A DNA stretch of 64,000 bases from Enchytraeus crypticus (lineage: Eukaryota; Annelida; Clitellata; Enchytraeida; Enchytraeidae), in the NCBI GenBank assembly GCA_905160935.1, contig CAJHZI010000382.1, positions 780,501-844,500 on the forward strand, in the 5' to 3' direction. Shown here one piece after another: positions 11,645-27,200 of the stretch. Positions within the stretch are counted from its first letter, which is position 1; the number at the start of each line of letters is the position of its first letter. The position numbers and the translations under genes were made by a program. The notes under the pieces were generated by a model. The model made no database searches. It worked only from the letters and a program-made list of their open reading frames with translations, and was not told the DNA's origin.

Positions 11645-14600
11645 CTGAAAATATCATAGCAACGAAAACGAATTAGAATAAAAGTGGTAATAACGTGCTA
11701 ATATTATAGTCAATGTGCAATTTTGCAATCAATTTTAAATACACTTTAAACATCCTCCAAAAGGAAGTGTCATTATCAAATAAACGGCAATAAATGTAGA
11801 CTGTGTTTATTAACATTACTTAGATGTAATTAAAGATTTAACTTTAATCCTAATGTATAAAAACCTAGGTACGCACATCTTTCTCTCTTTCTTTCTCAGT
11901 CTCTCTCTCTCTCTCTCTTATCTGTCTCTCACTGTATGTTTGTCAGTCTCACTTAAGAATCAATAATCATCACTTGAGGGGCATCCCATGCCAATCTTCC
12001 AAAAAATCCACATTCAGGTTTTCATCAAGAACATTGTACCCTTTCTTTATCGTTTATTTGAAAATGTTTGCAATATTTTATTTCAATTTTCTTAATCAAT
12101 AAATTCTTTTCCTTTAATCACATTTGTTTAGCTTTAACTTTTTTCACAGCTGTGTTTAAAAATATACTGCATTAAGTGCAGAGAGATAAAGATCGTTAGC
12201 ACTGGCCTTGTTATGAGTTGCGATAGGCTAATTCTTCTGCATGGTTAAAACATACAACTATATTGTACATTTACTAAAACGATTACGATCATAGCAAACT
12301 TACATTTATTTCAAGTATTATCCCCACACAATCCGTTGTCATGGAAATAATGGTTGCCACAGCAACTATCGTCACGGTAACGAGCACGTGTCTCATCATT
12401 GGCGGAGGCTGTTGAAACGCGAACACGGCGTTCTCAATTACCTTAGTAATATATTAGACAGTGCCATTAGTTTTATTATCATTTCATATAAAATATATGT
12501 TTTCATTGTCTTACTAGTATTTAGTACTAGTACTACTACTAGTACTTTAGTATTAGTAGTAGTTACTAAGGCATGTCTAAATTACCTGGTTGCCTAAATA
12601 TATTAACATATCACATATGTTATCGTTTTCGTTTATATTTACGGTTTTCAATACATTGTACATTTAAATATTCTATACATAAACAATGAACCACGACCTT
12701 CGGAGTTTATACCAAAGGCAACATCTTTTCTAGTTAGTATGCATGCAAAAGTACATTGTAATCTACCCGTACGTGTGTATTGACAACTCTAAGAGAAATT
12801 GAACGTAGTATTACAGTGATTTAACGTAGCATGTAAATCACGACCTTCCACCAAGACAAGCTAGAATATTTGTATTCCAATTAGTGAACACAGACCGTGA
12901 GAGAACGGCAGGCCTAATGCAGATGTATAGCTATCGATTAATTAAGATTTATACACCTATCCAGAAATAATACATGTGTAGGGTCATAAATTAATTTTTG
13001 AAGTTTATTAGATTAGACAGGAGTTGCAAATTTAAAACATTTCTAAAATTAATTGTCTCAGATCTTACTTCTCTAGTAACGAAACATTCGATGGGATAGG
13101 TTAAGACGAGCGAGATGGCGAAAGCAGCCCGAGCCACGTTCATCAAGTCATCGGTCTCGCAGTAGTTTTCAAGTACATCTCCTGGACACAAAATTAAGAA
13201 TTAATTAAAGCATTTGTATCTACATCTCACTAAATCGTCGTTAATGTGATATAGTAATGTATCTTCTAAAGGAAAGCAAAGAACCACGTAGTAAAAGCAA
13301 ACTCTCCAAGACGTCATAAAACTAATAATTCTTTTGAAAAAGAGCAAAAAAGCTGGTAATGCTAGTGTTAATGTCAGTTTCCTCACTCGAAAGCCATGTC
13401 AGTGGACGGGCGAGCCCAGGATTTGAACCCCGCACATACTGATCCACGATCGAATGTATTACCGACATCGCCATCGGCGATGTCGGCAATAATCGTCCTC
13501 AGCTGAATAATAGTGTGCTTGAAACAAAACTAATTGTTTTAATGGATATAATGTCATCGTCTTCGAGCAACTTTTCTCATTAACTAGACACATTTTAAGA
13601 CTCTCGCTGTTGTTGTAGCTTTGATGAGCACGATGGTGGGCTTAGCATAAGAATTCGTACCATGACGCATTAGGGATTTATTGTGTAGCATGTGCTGCAT
13701 AAGGTACAAACCATGGAACTTTAGTCTTATCGTAACAGAGAAACAACTGTTTCATGTGATCACTGAATAAAATAGATATCATTGATAAATTAAATCGTAA
13801 ATTGCTCCTTGTGTTGCATTTAGAAATCATCATTGATCTCTATTTGTCATCATTGTGCGGATACTAGGGTAGTCTAATGTCCGCACTAGACTTTTGAGAA
13901 TATTGAAAAATAAATAAAATCAACAAGTATTTCTTTTATAGATTCCTTCATTTTTAAATGAGCTGTTCTACGAAAAGTTCCACAATAGCGATCAGGTGAT
14001 CAGTGTAATGTCAGCTTCCTCGACAATTCTCTCTCAGTGCACTGCCTACTGGTAGGTCCATGGTATATAACGCCTCCACTCTTCTCTGTCTTCCGCCTTC
14101 CTCTTCATTTCCACATATGAATGGGTCTTTAAATCATCTAACATACCTATTATCGGCCTGCCGCTGCTTCTTTTTCCTTCCATTCTACCTTCTATGACCT
14201 CTATTATTAGACTTCCCCCACTTATAATGTGTCCTATCAAACTCTTCTTCCTATTTCTTAATACATTTATCAATTGTCTATCTGTACCGATTCTCACCAG
14301 AACTTCCTCATTTGTAACCTTTGAGCCCAGCTAATACTCTCCATTCTTTTCCAAATCCCCATTCCAATGCCTAATATCTTTTCCTAATATGGACCTTACG
14401 GAAGGAAGCTTCCGTAAGGTCCATGTTTCAAATCCATACAATAGCGTGGTCCAAACCAAAGTTTTCACTATCTTTATCTTGTGAAAGCTTTGGTTGGGAC
14501 CATTAAGCACAGTATGAAGAAACCTTCAATGTGTCCAGTGAAGGTGGCATATCCAGTGATACCCAGAGCGAGAGTGAGGGCGAGAGAGAAGAGAACACTG

Positions 14601-17600
14601 ACGTGGGTGATGATGCCCCATCTCCTCGAATTAGCGTCCTTCAGGGACTCATACAGCAGGAATGAATTGTGGTGACACATAAACGCTTAAAATCAAATAC
14701 AGAGAAATCAATCAATCAATTATTGAACCAATCGCTTAGCAGTAGGCTCCTTTAAAGAAACATATAAGCTGCAATAAAATATTGCAATAGAACATACTTT
14801 TTCTAGTGTAAAAAATAATCATATTGTAATTATTATACATCAGTGTAAATATCAATGGTCAATATTTGAAAAGCATCCGCAGCTAGAAAGTGTGAGAATT
14901 TACTTGGCTGGATTTATGTGCATTTGGAAGTAAAACAGAGCAACTGAGTGACTGCAAATCGAAATGTACTTGAATGAATACGTTTACACTTTTCTATTTG
15001 GCTAAATGCGTTCACTTAGCGACTGGATTTTTCGCTACAACATAAGATAAAGTCAACAACAAATAAGCGATTTGAAAATATAATTATGTCGACTTTCAAG
15101 TATTAAAATTTACTGTAAATTTCAAGACGGCAACTAATTCGTGTTACATACAATTGACGTTGACAGGAATAAATGGAAACAATTCGAAGCAGGATTAAAT
15201 GTTAAGCAAAGCAGAGCCAAACACTTTAAGGTCACAAAATTCAAGCAAGTACATATTTACAAGATCAATTAAAATTTAATATCGGAGGTGGAGGTAAATA
15301 ACAGTTACTATATTAAATTAAGCATCATCATCTTCCCTAGAAGCCCAGGCTAGCTAGGGTCGGGGTACGAATACATTTTTGCCATTCTTCTCTGTCCCAC
15401 ACCGCATAACCAGTCAATCTAGAAAATATTAGGCGCTCACCAACCGAATGCCCTTTCTGACGCAGTGTTTGGATATTAGTACTTTATTGCCTTTTAGGAC
15501 ACGTGCAGTTCACGGTTGGTCTATTCATCAGCAACCCAGACACAACACAGGGACTGCTACTAGGTTACTAGGTTATATTAAATTTGTTATTTAAAACAAT
15601 TTATTAACTTACAGAATGCCATAATTCCAACTGAACGGGCAGCTCCTGAATTTGCAAACTGCCAAGCTGATGGCGTCTCTGGTCTACAATTATTTCAAAG
15701 CAGTTCACACAAATGTAGGTCGTTCAACAAAGACTATAACTGACATTTTAATGTGAAATAATTATATATAATTGGATAATGTTGGCTTTCATAAATGATT
15801 GAGCGTCCAAGTTTTTAATCCGGTGTTCATAATTCGCTCATCAGGAAGCGGTAAGCAATTTTACGCACTGGATTTACTTTGAGTAAAGTTTAAGTTCTAC
15901 GGTTTAATGTTTGTTTCCGTTCCACAAGAAAAATGTTACAGACGCAGATATTCCGACTTTTAGAGTGAAGACGACGTCTCATTGCGGCCTCTTCCTTGCG
16001 AGTATCAGATCTGCAGTCTGTGCAAAGTTTATTTTATGCAGTAGTGTTTTTACAAAATCTTTCATACAATCTGACAGTAATGATGATGTGCCAGTATTGT
16101 CATGTATGCGACAGTATTGTCGTGTATGTGAAAGTCTTAATAGCTTAGGGGTGACGTCCTGAACTTTTAAATGACAGATCCTGAGGTGAATTGAACTCTC
16201 GTGAGTTCGAATCCAGCTGCGCTGATCTGAGAGTAAAATCTCGGACATTCACTGGACTGGTTATACGGAAACTGGTCTAAATTGCCCAACTGTTTAAACA
16301 TGTGACATTAAAAGTGATAGATATCAACATAATTGATCATTTCACTATAATGCGTGTTTACTTTTTTACGTGAGAGTATTGTCGTGAATGTGCCAGTATT
16401 GAAGTGGATGTCCACTGAGTATTTTATTTACGTGTAATAGATTTAGCTTTCTAGACAAACTTGTGAAGAGCAATTTTCTTCACAAAAATAAATAAATAAA
16501 AAGAAATATATAGCATGAGTTGGATTATTTTTGGATCATTTGGAATTTGAACGGCTACAAAAGCAAATGCAATATTTCAATTGATCTATGATCTATGGCT
16601 AAGATCCGAATGGAATATTTAAATTTCTTCTAAAATATTTAAATATTGTCTAAGTTAATGACGCATCCTCTAAACATTGTACAGTATATTACGTGTTTAT
16701 AGCAATAGTATTTTCTACTGTGTCTATAATACAGAAGTGTCCGGAATATTTACAAAATAGATAATAGTAATTGTGTTAATGTTTAAAACTCCTTTATAGA
16801 TAGTGAAGTTAAAGCTGTCACGTTTTAGATGCAGAACTTTTAAATCTTTAGAAAGTTTCAGTTATTTACTTATTTGCTGATCCCTTTTGTTTCCTATCTC
16901 CCTAATTGACTCGCCGTGGATTCGAATCCAATGGACTTCGACGCGCCTCAATAAAGGCACTCAAAATTGACTCTATCCAGCACATTAGCCTAAGGAGCCA
17001 TTTAGAAATTTCTATTCTACGTAGCAATATTCAGAAAAACAGACTTTTTACGAAGCGCTTTGTTGCAAACTTTTAACACAACGGACTCTCTTCTCTCGCA
17101 TCTGTGCAAACACGTTAGCGAAACATTTTCCGTTCTGATCCCATGTGGTTATTGAAAATTTTTGCAGCTCTTGTTGCAGCTTCTTGTATTGTTGTACGAG
17201 GTCGAGTAGAGATAAAACCTACTCTTGATCAATAAACCAACTGTCCACATAGATTAGTCTGTTTACTCCGAGGAGAAAAGCCGCCACCATGCGACGTGCA
17301 ACGAAGCAAAAGAATCCGCAGACATATGTTTTATTTACAGTGCTTTAAAATCTTTCTTAAAATTTATGTCTTCAGCTGTTTTAATTCTTTTTATTTCTGC
17401 TCTCAAAAATAATTGTTCAACGATTCAAATGCTGTACTTTTTAAACTTCTGTTTCAGCAACTTCGTCAAGAGCTTCAAGAAACCACTATAATCATCTAGA
17501 GCGCACGGTTTCTATCTTACAAATGTAGTGATCGAAATGTAGAAGAGTTTCGAGTAATGATAGATCTTGAAGCTGCATCACTCATGATCTCTTTCTCTCT

Positions 17601-17613
17601 CTCTCTCTCGCTC

Positions 17614-17664
<51 letters not shown>

Positions 17665-20600
17665 TTATCACTCATTGCCAGATGGTGGGTTCAGTACATA
17701 TCCCTACACCATCATTTCATAATCGACTCTGTACTTAGTTTTGATTTCCATGCCAAGCTCAAGAGACATAAAATTATGAATTATGCAAAGAATTCTCCAA
17801 GTTTTAGGTTTCTTAAGATAAATTAAAACGCTGATGTAATTTATACGTACAATGCATTCATTATTCATCAACGATGATGAGAGACTAAAATCTTAACGAA
17901 TTTTACATTTTAAGATGCTACAACAAATGACAAATACGTAAGATTTTGTCAATATCAAGACCTAAATGTACAAGGCAACAGAACTTATTATATAGATGTA
18001 ACTCAAATGACATCAATGAATCTCAATGCATCTCACTAAAACAAACAATTTCAGTCTCTAGTCTATTTTTAAAGAAAATTATAGAGGATTATAGAGGAAA
18101 AAATTATAGAGGATTATAGAGGAAAATTATAGAGGAAAATTATGAGAATATATTTGTAGTTATATTAGTTTGCTATATGTTATACATAAATATTTATTTA
18201 TTTTATAGGTTAACTCAGAAGTACCAGTTTGTTCACTAGTGACTAATAAATTACACTAAATGAAATCATAAAATAAAGCAATAGAGTACGTACATCTGCA
18301 GCGTGGAGACTCGAATCAGCATTGCTAGAATGATGAATACAATTGCAGCAATGGCTAATACCGACACCTGAAAAAGATTAGTGTTATTTTAACAAGATAA
18401 TTAATTTTATTATAACAATAATTAGCTAACTATCCACTAATTAGTATCAAATACTCAATATTTTTCGGTTACGAATCTGGAAAAACTAAAAAGAGATTAA
18501 CTGAAAACAGCACATGTTAATTATACAGCCAGGCTCAAATGCTTAACTAGGCTACTTGAGTATATCCGGATCTGTGGATAACTGATTAGTAAGCGCACAC
18601 ATCACTGCGAAAGAGAACTGCTATTATACAACGTCTCAGGAATTGGATGGATATTGAACATAGAGCAATGCTCTAAGACATGATGTAAAAATCCAAATTA
18701 AACAGACATTTTCGGAAAAGGCCCAGCTGAATACAATCTCGGAGCATAACGCTTGTCGGATACTTTAGCTATCAACTGAGCCATCCAATCCTGTGAAACT
18801 TTAGTAATTTACGGTTGAGACTGTACGAGTAATTTCAGAGAGAACATAAATTTTAGCAATGTAAAGCTGTAAAAGCTGTAGAGCCAATGTTAACGTCATT
18901 CTCATCTCTTGAAAGCGAAATCCGCGACGGACGAGCCCAGGATTTGAATCCACACATACTGATCCGCTGTCGGATATCTTACTGACATCGCCACTGGCTC
19001 CAGCCAATAAAAATGGGTTTGACTAACAGCCTAGAGACCGGCTTGACCACAAGACGGGGAAGCAGAAAGAAAACCCCGTCAAACTAAAAGTTAATTTAAG
19101 TATTTCGAATTAAATCAGATACTGATTATTGTAGATGAAGGCCTACTCTTTTAGTGCTCATTCGTTATTTTCAAATTTCTAAATAATTAATTGCTATTGC
19201 CTCAACGGTTGGGGCACTTTGTAAGCTTCACTGTTTATTGCTTCACAATTAAAAAGGTCTTCTGAGATTAACAAAAGGTATTCTATTTAAAAATATTTGG
19301 TAGATGTAATGAAAATGATAGACTTCGATTTATTGTGTGTTAGATCGTATGCAAACCAAGTTGACATGATTTATATAGAAAACTGGAATCTTTATTTTCT
19401 TACCTTTGATAGTCGCATAATATTCTTGTACAGCGATAACGGAAGAGTTATAAGAAGAGCTGACGTGGCAATAATGAATTCTCTCCTAGCTAGTATAGTT
19501 GCTTTACCAGCAGCTGTGAAATACCATAGCAACACATCACATTGCTAAAGCAAAAGTGCACACCGCACACGACATATAAGTAAAATAAATTAATAAGCGA
19601 CAATTTTTTATCATCCGTAAGAGGTCTTTTGTAAAATTCTCAAATTAGCATTGTTTCCTTTGAAATAGTTATGAGCTAACACGTTCATCGTAAACTCCGC
19701 AACTATTCAATAAATATATACTAATGAGAGGAAATCTTTCTGGCGTTAGTCCGCATCCGTGATATTCCTTTATTCAACTAATTATTGCTCTTTGTTTAAG
19801 TCACATCATTGTTGTAGTTTTAAAATCGATGCGCTGTTTCTAATAGCTTCACTTTTCGTTATCGCTTTTCATCTGCGTTTATATTAAGATGATTGCCATG
19901 TGCATTAGTATACAAAGAACGCCATCCAGCACTTTATGGATGGCGTTCTTTACTTTATCAATGTTATTCCGAGTCCATACCTGAGAAAATTAGCATACTA
20001 TTATTTCGATACTCATTGTAATCTAAGGTTTAAAAGATGTATTTGTTAGTCTGTTTGATAGTTAGCGAAACTGAGAGTAAATTAAAAGAATATGCAGCGC
20101 AGCCCTTCAGTTAAACACAATAGAAATTACAGCACTCTTATACTTACGGCCAAGAATTCGAACAACTATTTTAGTTATCGTGTCTCCTATAATAACGTTG
20201 TAACTGATCATCGCTGAAACAGAGAAATATAGCCAATGTAAATTCACCTGAACGAGTCTGCAACATAGAGATTGCATGAGTAGTCATGATTTGAGTGTCT
20301 TATAATGTAGGCCTATTTACATTTACAGTACATGTACAAGTAGGCCTACTACATAGTATTTTATATTGGCTTACACGAATTTATATATAGGCCTACATAT
20401 ATAATGAGCACTGTCTGGTGCAGTTTATGTTTATTTTTGGTCAAATTAGATATTCTGCTTTAGGTATACTGTGTTAATCACAGTTGCAAATTCAATATCT
20501 CTGTTGTATCTTTATCAAAGAATTTAGTCGAAGTTAAATAAAAAATTTTATATTAGTTAAAAGTACATATCATTATCATCTGCACAAGCAACACCTTTTA

Positions 20601-21187
20601 CATTTTTGCATTAATTCAGTAAATAAATTTCAGCAAATGTAAATTTTCATTAACATGATATTAATTAACTAAATGGAACGAAATAATCTAATATTAATCA
20701 GATAGTGTGGGGGAGACACATTACGAGATTATTTTGAACTTTAATATTCTAATTCAGTACATGTTGGTGAGAGACGGTTTCGATGTGTTAAGTAGTCATG
20801 TGAGAACGGATGCGTTACCACTGTCGTAGGAAGTTTACAGTAATAAAAAATTAATCACATTTGGCAAAGTGATTGACAAATTATACGTAAAATAAATTGA
20901 TATAATGTTTAACAAGACATGAAGCATTCTTAAGAGAGCTAAAACTAGTACGCAATATATGAGAGACTATGAGAGACTACTTTGAGCTACAATAGATACA
21001 TATTGATGCCCCAATTCAAAATTTATTATTATTTGAAAATGCGCTTAAAATAAAATTTACGAGAGAATTGGAATTCAAACCTATGAGCGGATAGAGAAAC
21101 TGATTAATCGTGAGTACGACGAACCCAGTTCTACCGAACGCCGCGCGAATAACGTCCTAAATAAACGAACGCTATATAATTATTGTT

Positions 21188-21219
<32 letters not shown>

Positions 21220-24200
21220 AAAGGTTAAGAAAAAATACGAAGATTGACAAAGAGAAAATGATCCAGCAATAACAATAATTAGATAATAATGAAGAATCAA
21301 AATTGCTCTTTACAGCAAAAGAAAATCATATTTTTTATAAAACAGGTATTTTAGGTTTTCAATCAGCCTAGACTAATTCTGTATTATAAATAATGCTTGA
21401 CATCAAGCATCTTGAATTTATCATATTATTAATCCTTCTGCAATCAGAATGGAGTTGATAATTTGAGATCTAATACGGGCACTGTAAACTATTGAATATA
21501 TGATAAATCGTGGAAACACCGTAATAATATCAATAATGCATAATTACTTGAGACGGAGAGAAATAATGATGTAGAATAAAGCAAGAGAAAGATAAACAAA
21601 AAAGTGATGGCTGTATTAAAAATGGTGAGAATTACCTGATACGTATTCGTGTTGGAGAGCTCACCTCCTCTTATTAATAGTGTTAAGGAGTAATCTAAAG
21701 TTAATCAAACAACAATAGCATCATAATACTTACGTGAGTAATGCGTACATTACAATAAATAATATCTTTGACATCATCCTTGGCTGAGTAAACTGACATT
21801 AAACCTTTATTATTATTATTATTAGTAATATTATTTTTGTTTTTATTGAAGTAATCATACTAGGGCGAACGATCGAGGAGCATATGTTAAATATTTATCA
21901 TTTAAACCTCTATCAATAAAATTAGTTTAAAGCCTATCTCCTCTTTCTAATGACACCAAGAATACAATGCCATAATTTATTCATAAGATACAATCAAATT
22001 AAAAAGGTTTGGCATTTTAAATTGCATTTATATGATACGATAATTGCATGGCATCTGTTGATTACAGAGAATACTATTGTAAGGACGCCACACTTAAGGA
22101 AAATTCCAAGATGACTATCCTTTCAAATGCCCTCCTAATAGCTAATCTACAATTTGGGATTTAAAACTTTAAACTTCGCGATGTCTCGGAACGTATAATA
22201 AGTATTGCATTTAAAATAGCGGTATTAAAAGCGTCATTTTACGATGTATGTTCCGTTTATCTTTGACTTTGTTCTTTGGAGATTGAATTTTCATCGTTTT
22301 AGACCTTAGTGTTTTTTTCTTCGGCTTGGTTTTGGCTCTATAGTGCTCGATGTAGTTATTTTTATTGTAATTCATTTAGCATTTTATCTTCGTTTAATTT
22401 CCACGTATCTCTGTTTAGTTTTAACTTTGGAAAATCGTAGAGGGTTTATATCTGCACTTAATTCGGAATTACCGTGAAATACATAAAGATTGCTCAGATA
22501 GTTAAAAGAATAAAATGCCCGTCTTCTGCTCAGATCACCACAGAATAGACCACATAACTGCTGTGTGTGAATGAGAAGAGGTGGTTTAACTATAACTAAG
22601 GAACGCAATGCACAACCATCCTAGAAGCTGTATTCATCCCACGCGGTACTAAATGTTCTCTAAATGTCAGTGATTGGGAGAAGATCAGTTTTGATCAATG
22701 TAGTGCTCTTCTGAGAGAGTACGAGCTGACGATGAGAACATTGTGTGCCCTGAACATAGGCAGAACATTTTTTATTGTGCATACCAAAAGGATTCATAAA
22801 CCTGTGAAAATCGCTTCAGAGAATAGGCCTACATAGATCAAAATAACACTGAATAATGTCTAACTGCAATTCTTGGTGCCGATTAAATATCTAAATATTT
22901 GAAACAACAAAGGAACGGTGCAAGCACGTCTTTGTAAAATTAGAGAAATGGTAAAAAAGTTGTTACATAGTTTTATGCAATTTTAATGACATAGTACAAA
23001 GATTTTGCAAAGTTTATATTTGATGACAAATTTTTAATTTATTTCATAACCGCAACAGCCGTCTGTGTTCATTGTATATAGAGAAATACACAGTTAGTAA
23101 AATAATAAAGCAAATAAAAATATTTGTACTGTTCCTTGGTTAACACTAATATGTAGGTTATTAATGAATACCAAGAGTTGCTGTCAGGTACTATATTGTA
23201 CGATTTCAACATGTACATCATTACATATATTAGCTTATCTTACTTCGGACTTTAATATATTACAACAATAAAGAAGTAACTTAACGGTTTCCTGGGTGAC
23301 CTTAAATCATAGAACAATTAGAGTTTATGAGTTTAGGATTACAGAGTCAGCATTGTGATAACTGTCAATTGCATGAGTAGTATGTCTCTTAGGACAAAAC
23401 AAGAATGATCAAATTTCAAATTTGATGGAAGCCGTTACTGAGGTATTCATAATATTTAGTGATTTATTGGACACCAAAACTTGCTGGTAAATATTATTTT
23501 GTGCTATGTATTCCCTGTAATGATTCTCAGAACCCTTTTGGTGTGTCTAATAAATAAAAATACAATGTAGGTTCTGTCTTACTAAATAAAAATACAATGT
23601 AGGTTCTGTCTTACTACAATAGCCAGTTGACAACTTCTGACTTGTTTGGCAATTACTCTATATGTATATGTAACAAAAAGCAAAAACAAAATAAGTACGA
23701 AAATTGAGAATAAACGGCATAGTAATGAAATTTTAAACTTATTTCAGAGAGAAAATAAGAGTATCCGCATAATTATATAAAAATTATATAATTATATAAT
23801 TATATAAAAGAACACATCAGGAATCGTTTACCTAGAAACTTCTGTGCAAACATTTACTGTGACAAAAACAATAGAGAAGGTTAAAGGAGACTTTAGTAAT
23901 TTCTCATAGCTGTTTCAAAAGCAGCAGAACTTCATCGATCACTTACCTGTTACTATTGTGACGATAATAAGACAGATGATTCCCAGTCCAAACCCCGCTT
24001 CCTTCAGAGCAAACGGCATTCCTAATACACGGTAAAACTTTAAAAAGCTTCCAATAGCAGGCAATAATGCTATAAATAAACTACACTATAACTTTGTACA
24101 TGTAAGTTGCTCTGAAATATGTTTCAAAGAAAATTCCGTAGAGAAGTTATGATGCTAATTAGATATACTTTATAATAGTTTAAATTTTAATATTCAGCAT

Positions 24201-27200
24201 AACTTTTCTTATAAGAAATCATATCATACTCTCAATGAGAGTTGATCATAAGTCCCATACTCGTAAGCTGCAAATTCAAGCATTTAAAGATTCATTACAT
24301 CGAAAGTCTACTCTAGAATCCTGTCAGATGCTAAATTATAAATGTAACAGGTTAGCAGTGTTGTAAAAAGTACTCGTCAAATTACTTTAAGTAAAAGTAA
24401 TAGTAAACGGTTAGTGAAAGTAAAAGTAAAAGTAAAAAGTACATAATCAGAATTTTACTAAAGTAAAAAGTAAAAGTACTCGACAAAAAAGTAGTACTTT
24501 TGAGTAAAAAGTAAAAGTACTCATATTTTTTAAAAGAAAAAATATATACATTGATAGATTCGTTTTAAACGTTCTCAAATTTGTTTCAAATTACTTGATT
24601 TAATTCTAATTAAAACCAAACTGAAAAATAAAGTTAATGAAAATTTAAAGTTCAGGTCTAAGGTTTCTGAACTAAATCAATGTTCGATACACATGTACAT
24701 GCTTCTCTAGAATTAAAAAAATAATCAATCCATAAATCAATAAAATAATCCCGTCGATCATTCATGTATCACTGCTCCAGCATAATTTTAGGCTAAAATT
24801 GAATCGGTTCCAATCCAAAATGAACGTCCAAAAAGGTTCTCGCTTTATTTCTGAAGAATATTTTTTCAAAATTACATTCTTCAAATTTTGTACTTCCTCG
24901 TGATGTCAAACAACCCAAAAGTGGAAACTGTATAAAGAATAGCGCCCACCCCCCCCCCTTAAAAACTTCCTGGATCTGCCCCTGTGAATATGAATGATTA
25001 AATAAAGCTAAATAACATACCTCAACATGCTTCTTTAAATTTGATGAACTGTCGCAAAAGGGCTAGATAGAATTACTACATTTTAGACATTTAAAGCGAT
25101 ACATTTTACCTTCACATTTGATCAATTCAAATATGGATGACAAATACGGCCTTGGATATTATTCTGTAATTAATTCTAATTAAAGAGTAGAAAACTGCTA
25201 AAAAATCTTAAGAGTCGCCACCTGAAAGATAAAAATAGATGTCGTTGGGGTAAGCAGGTTGGGAACCACTGATCTCTACTATGAGAAGAAATTTCAAAGC
25301 TTAATTATTGAAATGACGTAGACCAATGTACGGTAAGCCTAGGAGGATATCAAAACGTTTGATCTACGTCATACAGCTGTTACTAAAACCAAACTAAAAG
25401 CAGGTGGCCTATGATATTTTGTTATGTATTAAAAATTTGGCGATTGACATATCCATAGTTTTTCAAATGTAACGCGACTTTTTTACTTCCACGGATTTAA
25501 AGTAAAAGTAAAAAGTACTACAAAAATTACTTCGTTACAAGTAAAAAGTCCCCAGGCAAATTGGGTACTTCGTTACAAGTAAAAGTATCGGTTGAGTACT
25601 TTTTACTTTGTAACGAAGTATTTTTACTTCGTTACTATACAATACTGCAGGTTAGGTGGCTGTTTATCGGTCACTTATGTGTTACATTGGTATCGTCTTT
25701 ATGGCACATGACACTTCGTGTTTATTTATTATTCACTTATTCAATTTTTTTAAAAATACCGTTAAAAAGAGTAAAATAGATAGAATGTTTTAATTTACTT
25801 TAAATCTTTTAGAATTACACATATCTACGGTTGTCAGATTTTAAGTTTTTAACCACGTAAGATTATTTGTATGAGTCTCGCCTAAAGCTACTAAGCTTCT
25901 TTGTGAGCCTCATAGAGGCCTATTTGTAAGCCTACATGCGTATTCTCTACATCGGACAAAATTTACAAGCCTCTAGGATTATATTATTCGTAGACTTGTA
26001 AACTACGACTGCCTGCGTAATTTAATATGATTAAAAGGTACGAATTACGTATTTTACGTACTGCATATTGTTTGTATGCGTTGACATTGAAGCTTTGAAA
26101 AAGATCTTGACGGCTAAAGACTTTTTCTGCAGTATCATTTCCTGCATAAGCTGTGATGTATTCTCTTTCATCACTACATTAGTAGCTACAGTCTCATACG
26201 TGTACTAGTAATCTCGTGTCTACTTCATACAATGTCTAGGGACTTTAGATTTCAATTGATCGGATAAACTGGAATACGATGTAGCAGAGAAGCGCATAAT
26301 TTCGAACATATACTGTAAGTATAAAATGCCAACCACACTGTCTCTTACTTGTTTTAGATATAATCGGCCCTATCGACCCTATACAGCACCACACTTGGCT
26401 AAAATGATCAAGACATCCATATATCTGTCTAATATTATGAGACAGGTTTTTTGAAAGTTGAGAATCAGGGAATACATGATATATCATATATCATGCTATA
26501 TGTATTGCATGAAGTCGAATGTCTTGTCATGTCACGTCTTCAGTAGCCAATGTAATCCCAGTTGGATCTTCCCGGATAACATTCCAGTCTAGAGTAATGC
26601 ATACTCCGATTCTCATCAGAGAGTTTCCGAATGGTTGTTTCGTGTAAAGTGCCGTAGCATTTAACAACAATTACGGACTAAGCATTTGAAAATTAAACCA
26701 TATAAATACTTAATGTGGTGGTTATACAATTGTATTATTGCTGTAAATTACTGAACTTTTGCACTAATAAAATATAATCATTAACTGCCCGAGATTCATT
26801 GTACACAGCCTATGTACAGTGAAAGAAATGACAAACCAATATTCGTGTTGTACGGTCAGTGTTCCGAACTCTCTGAGTTAAGAGTTCTGTAACTCAAAAT
26901 AAGAATGAAAGCAACAAATTTAAATCTGCTGCCATTTCATTAAATGCTATTTCATTAAATCAAAGTTGAGTTTCTAAATACTCATAAAATTTATTATAGA
27001 ATAGTTACAGACTTACAGGAAATCATAACTAATGGGCATACTAAAGCGCCAATGAAACAAATAAGCGTTTATTATTGTATTTTCTGAATGAAATACAGCA
27101 TCAATTTTATCCATATTTCTAGGAATTTATTTCGGCCAGTTTTTCAACGTCTACTTAATTTTTTATCCTTCATGTGCAAAAATAATCGTCATTTAGCTTC

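Noticed and set aside
15979-16248. Minus frame with [13 protein letters not shown]
   Set aside because: Translation of SINE-B antisense; the same peptide recurs at 41858-42082.
26522-26640. Minus-strand frame of about 40 codons ([20 protein letters not shown])
   Set aside because: Ends in a stop without a donor in the transporter reading frame, and the transporter is complete without it.
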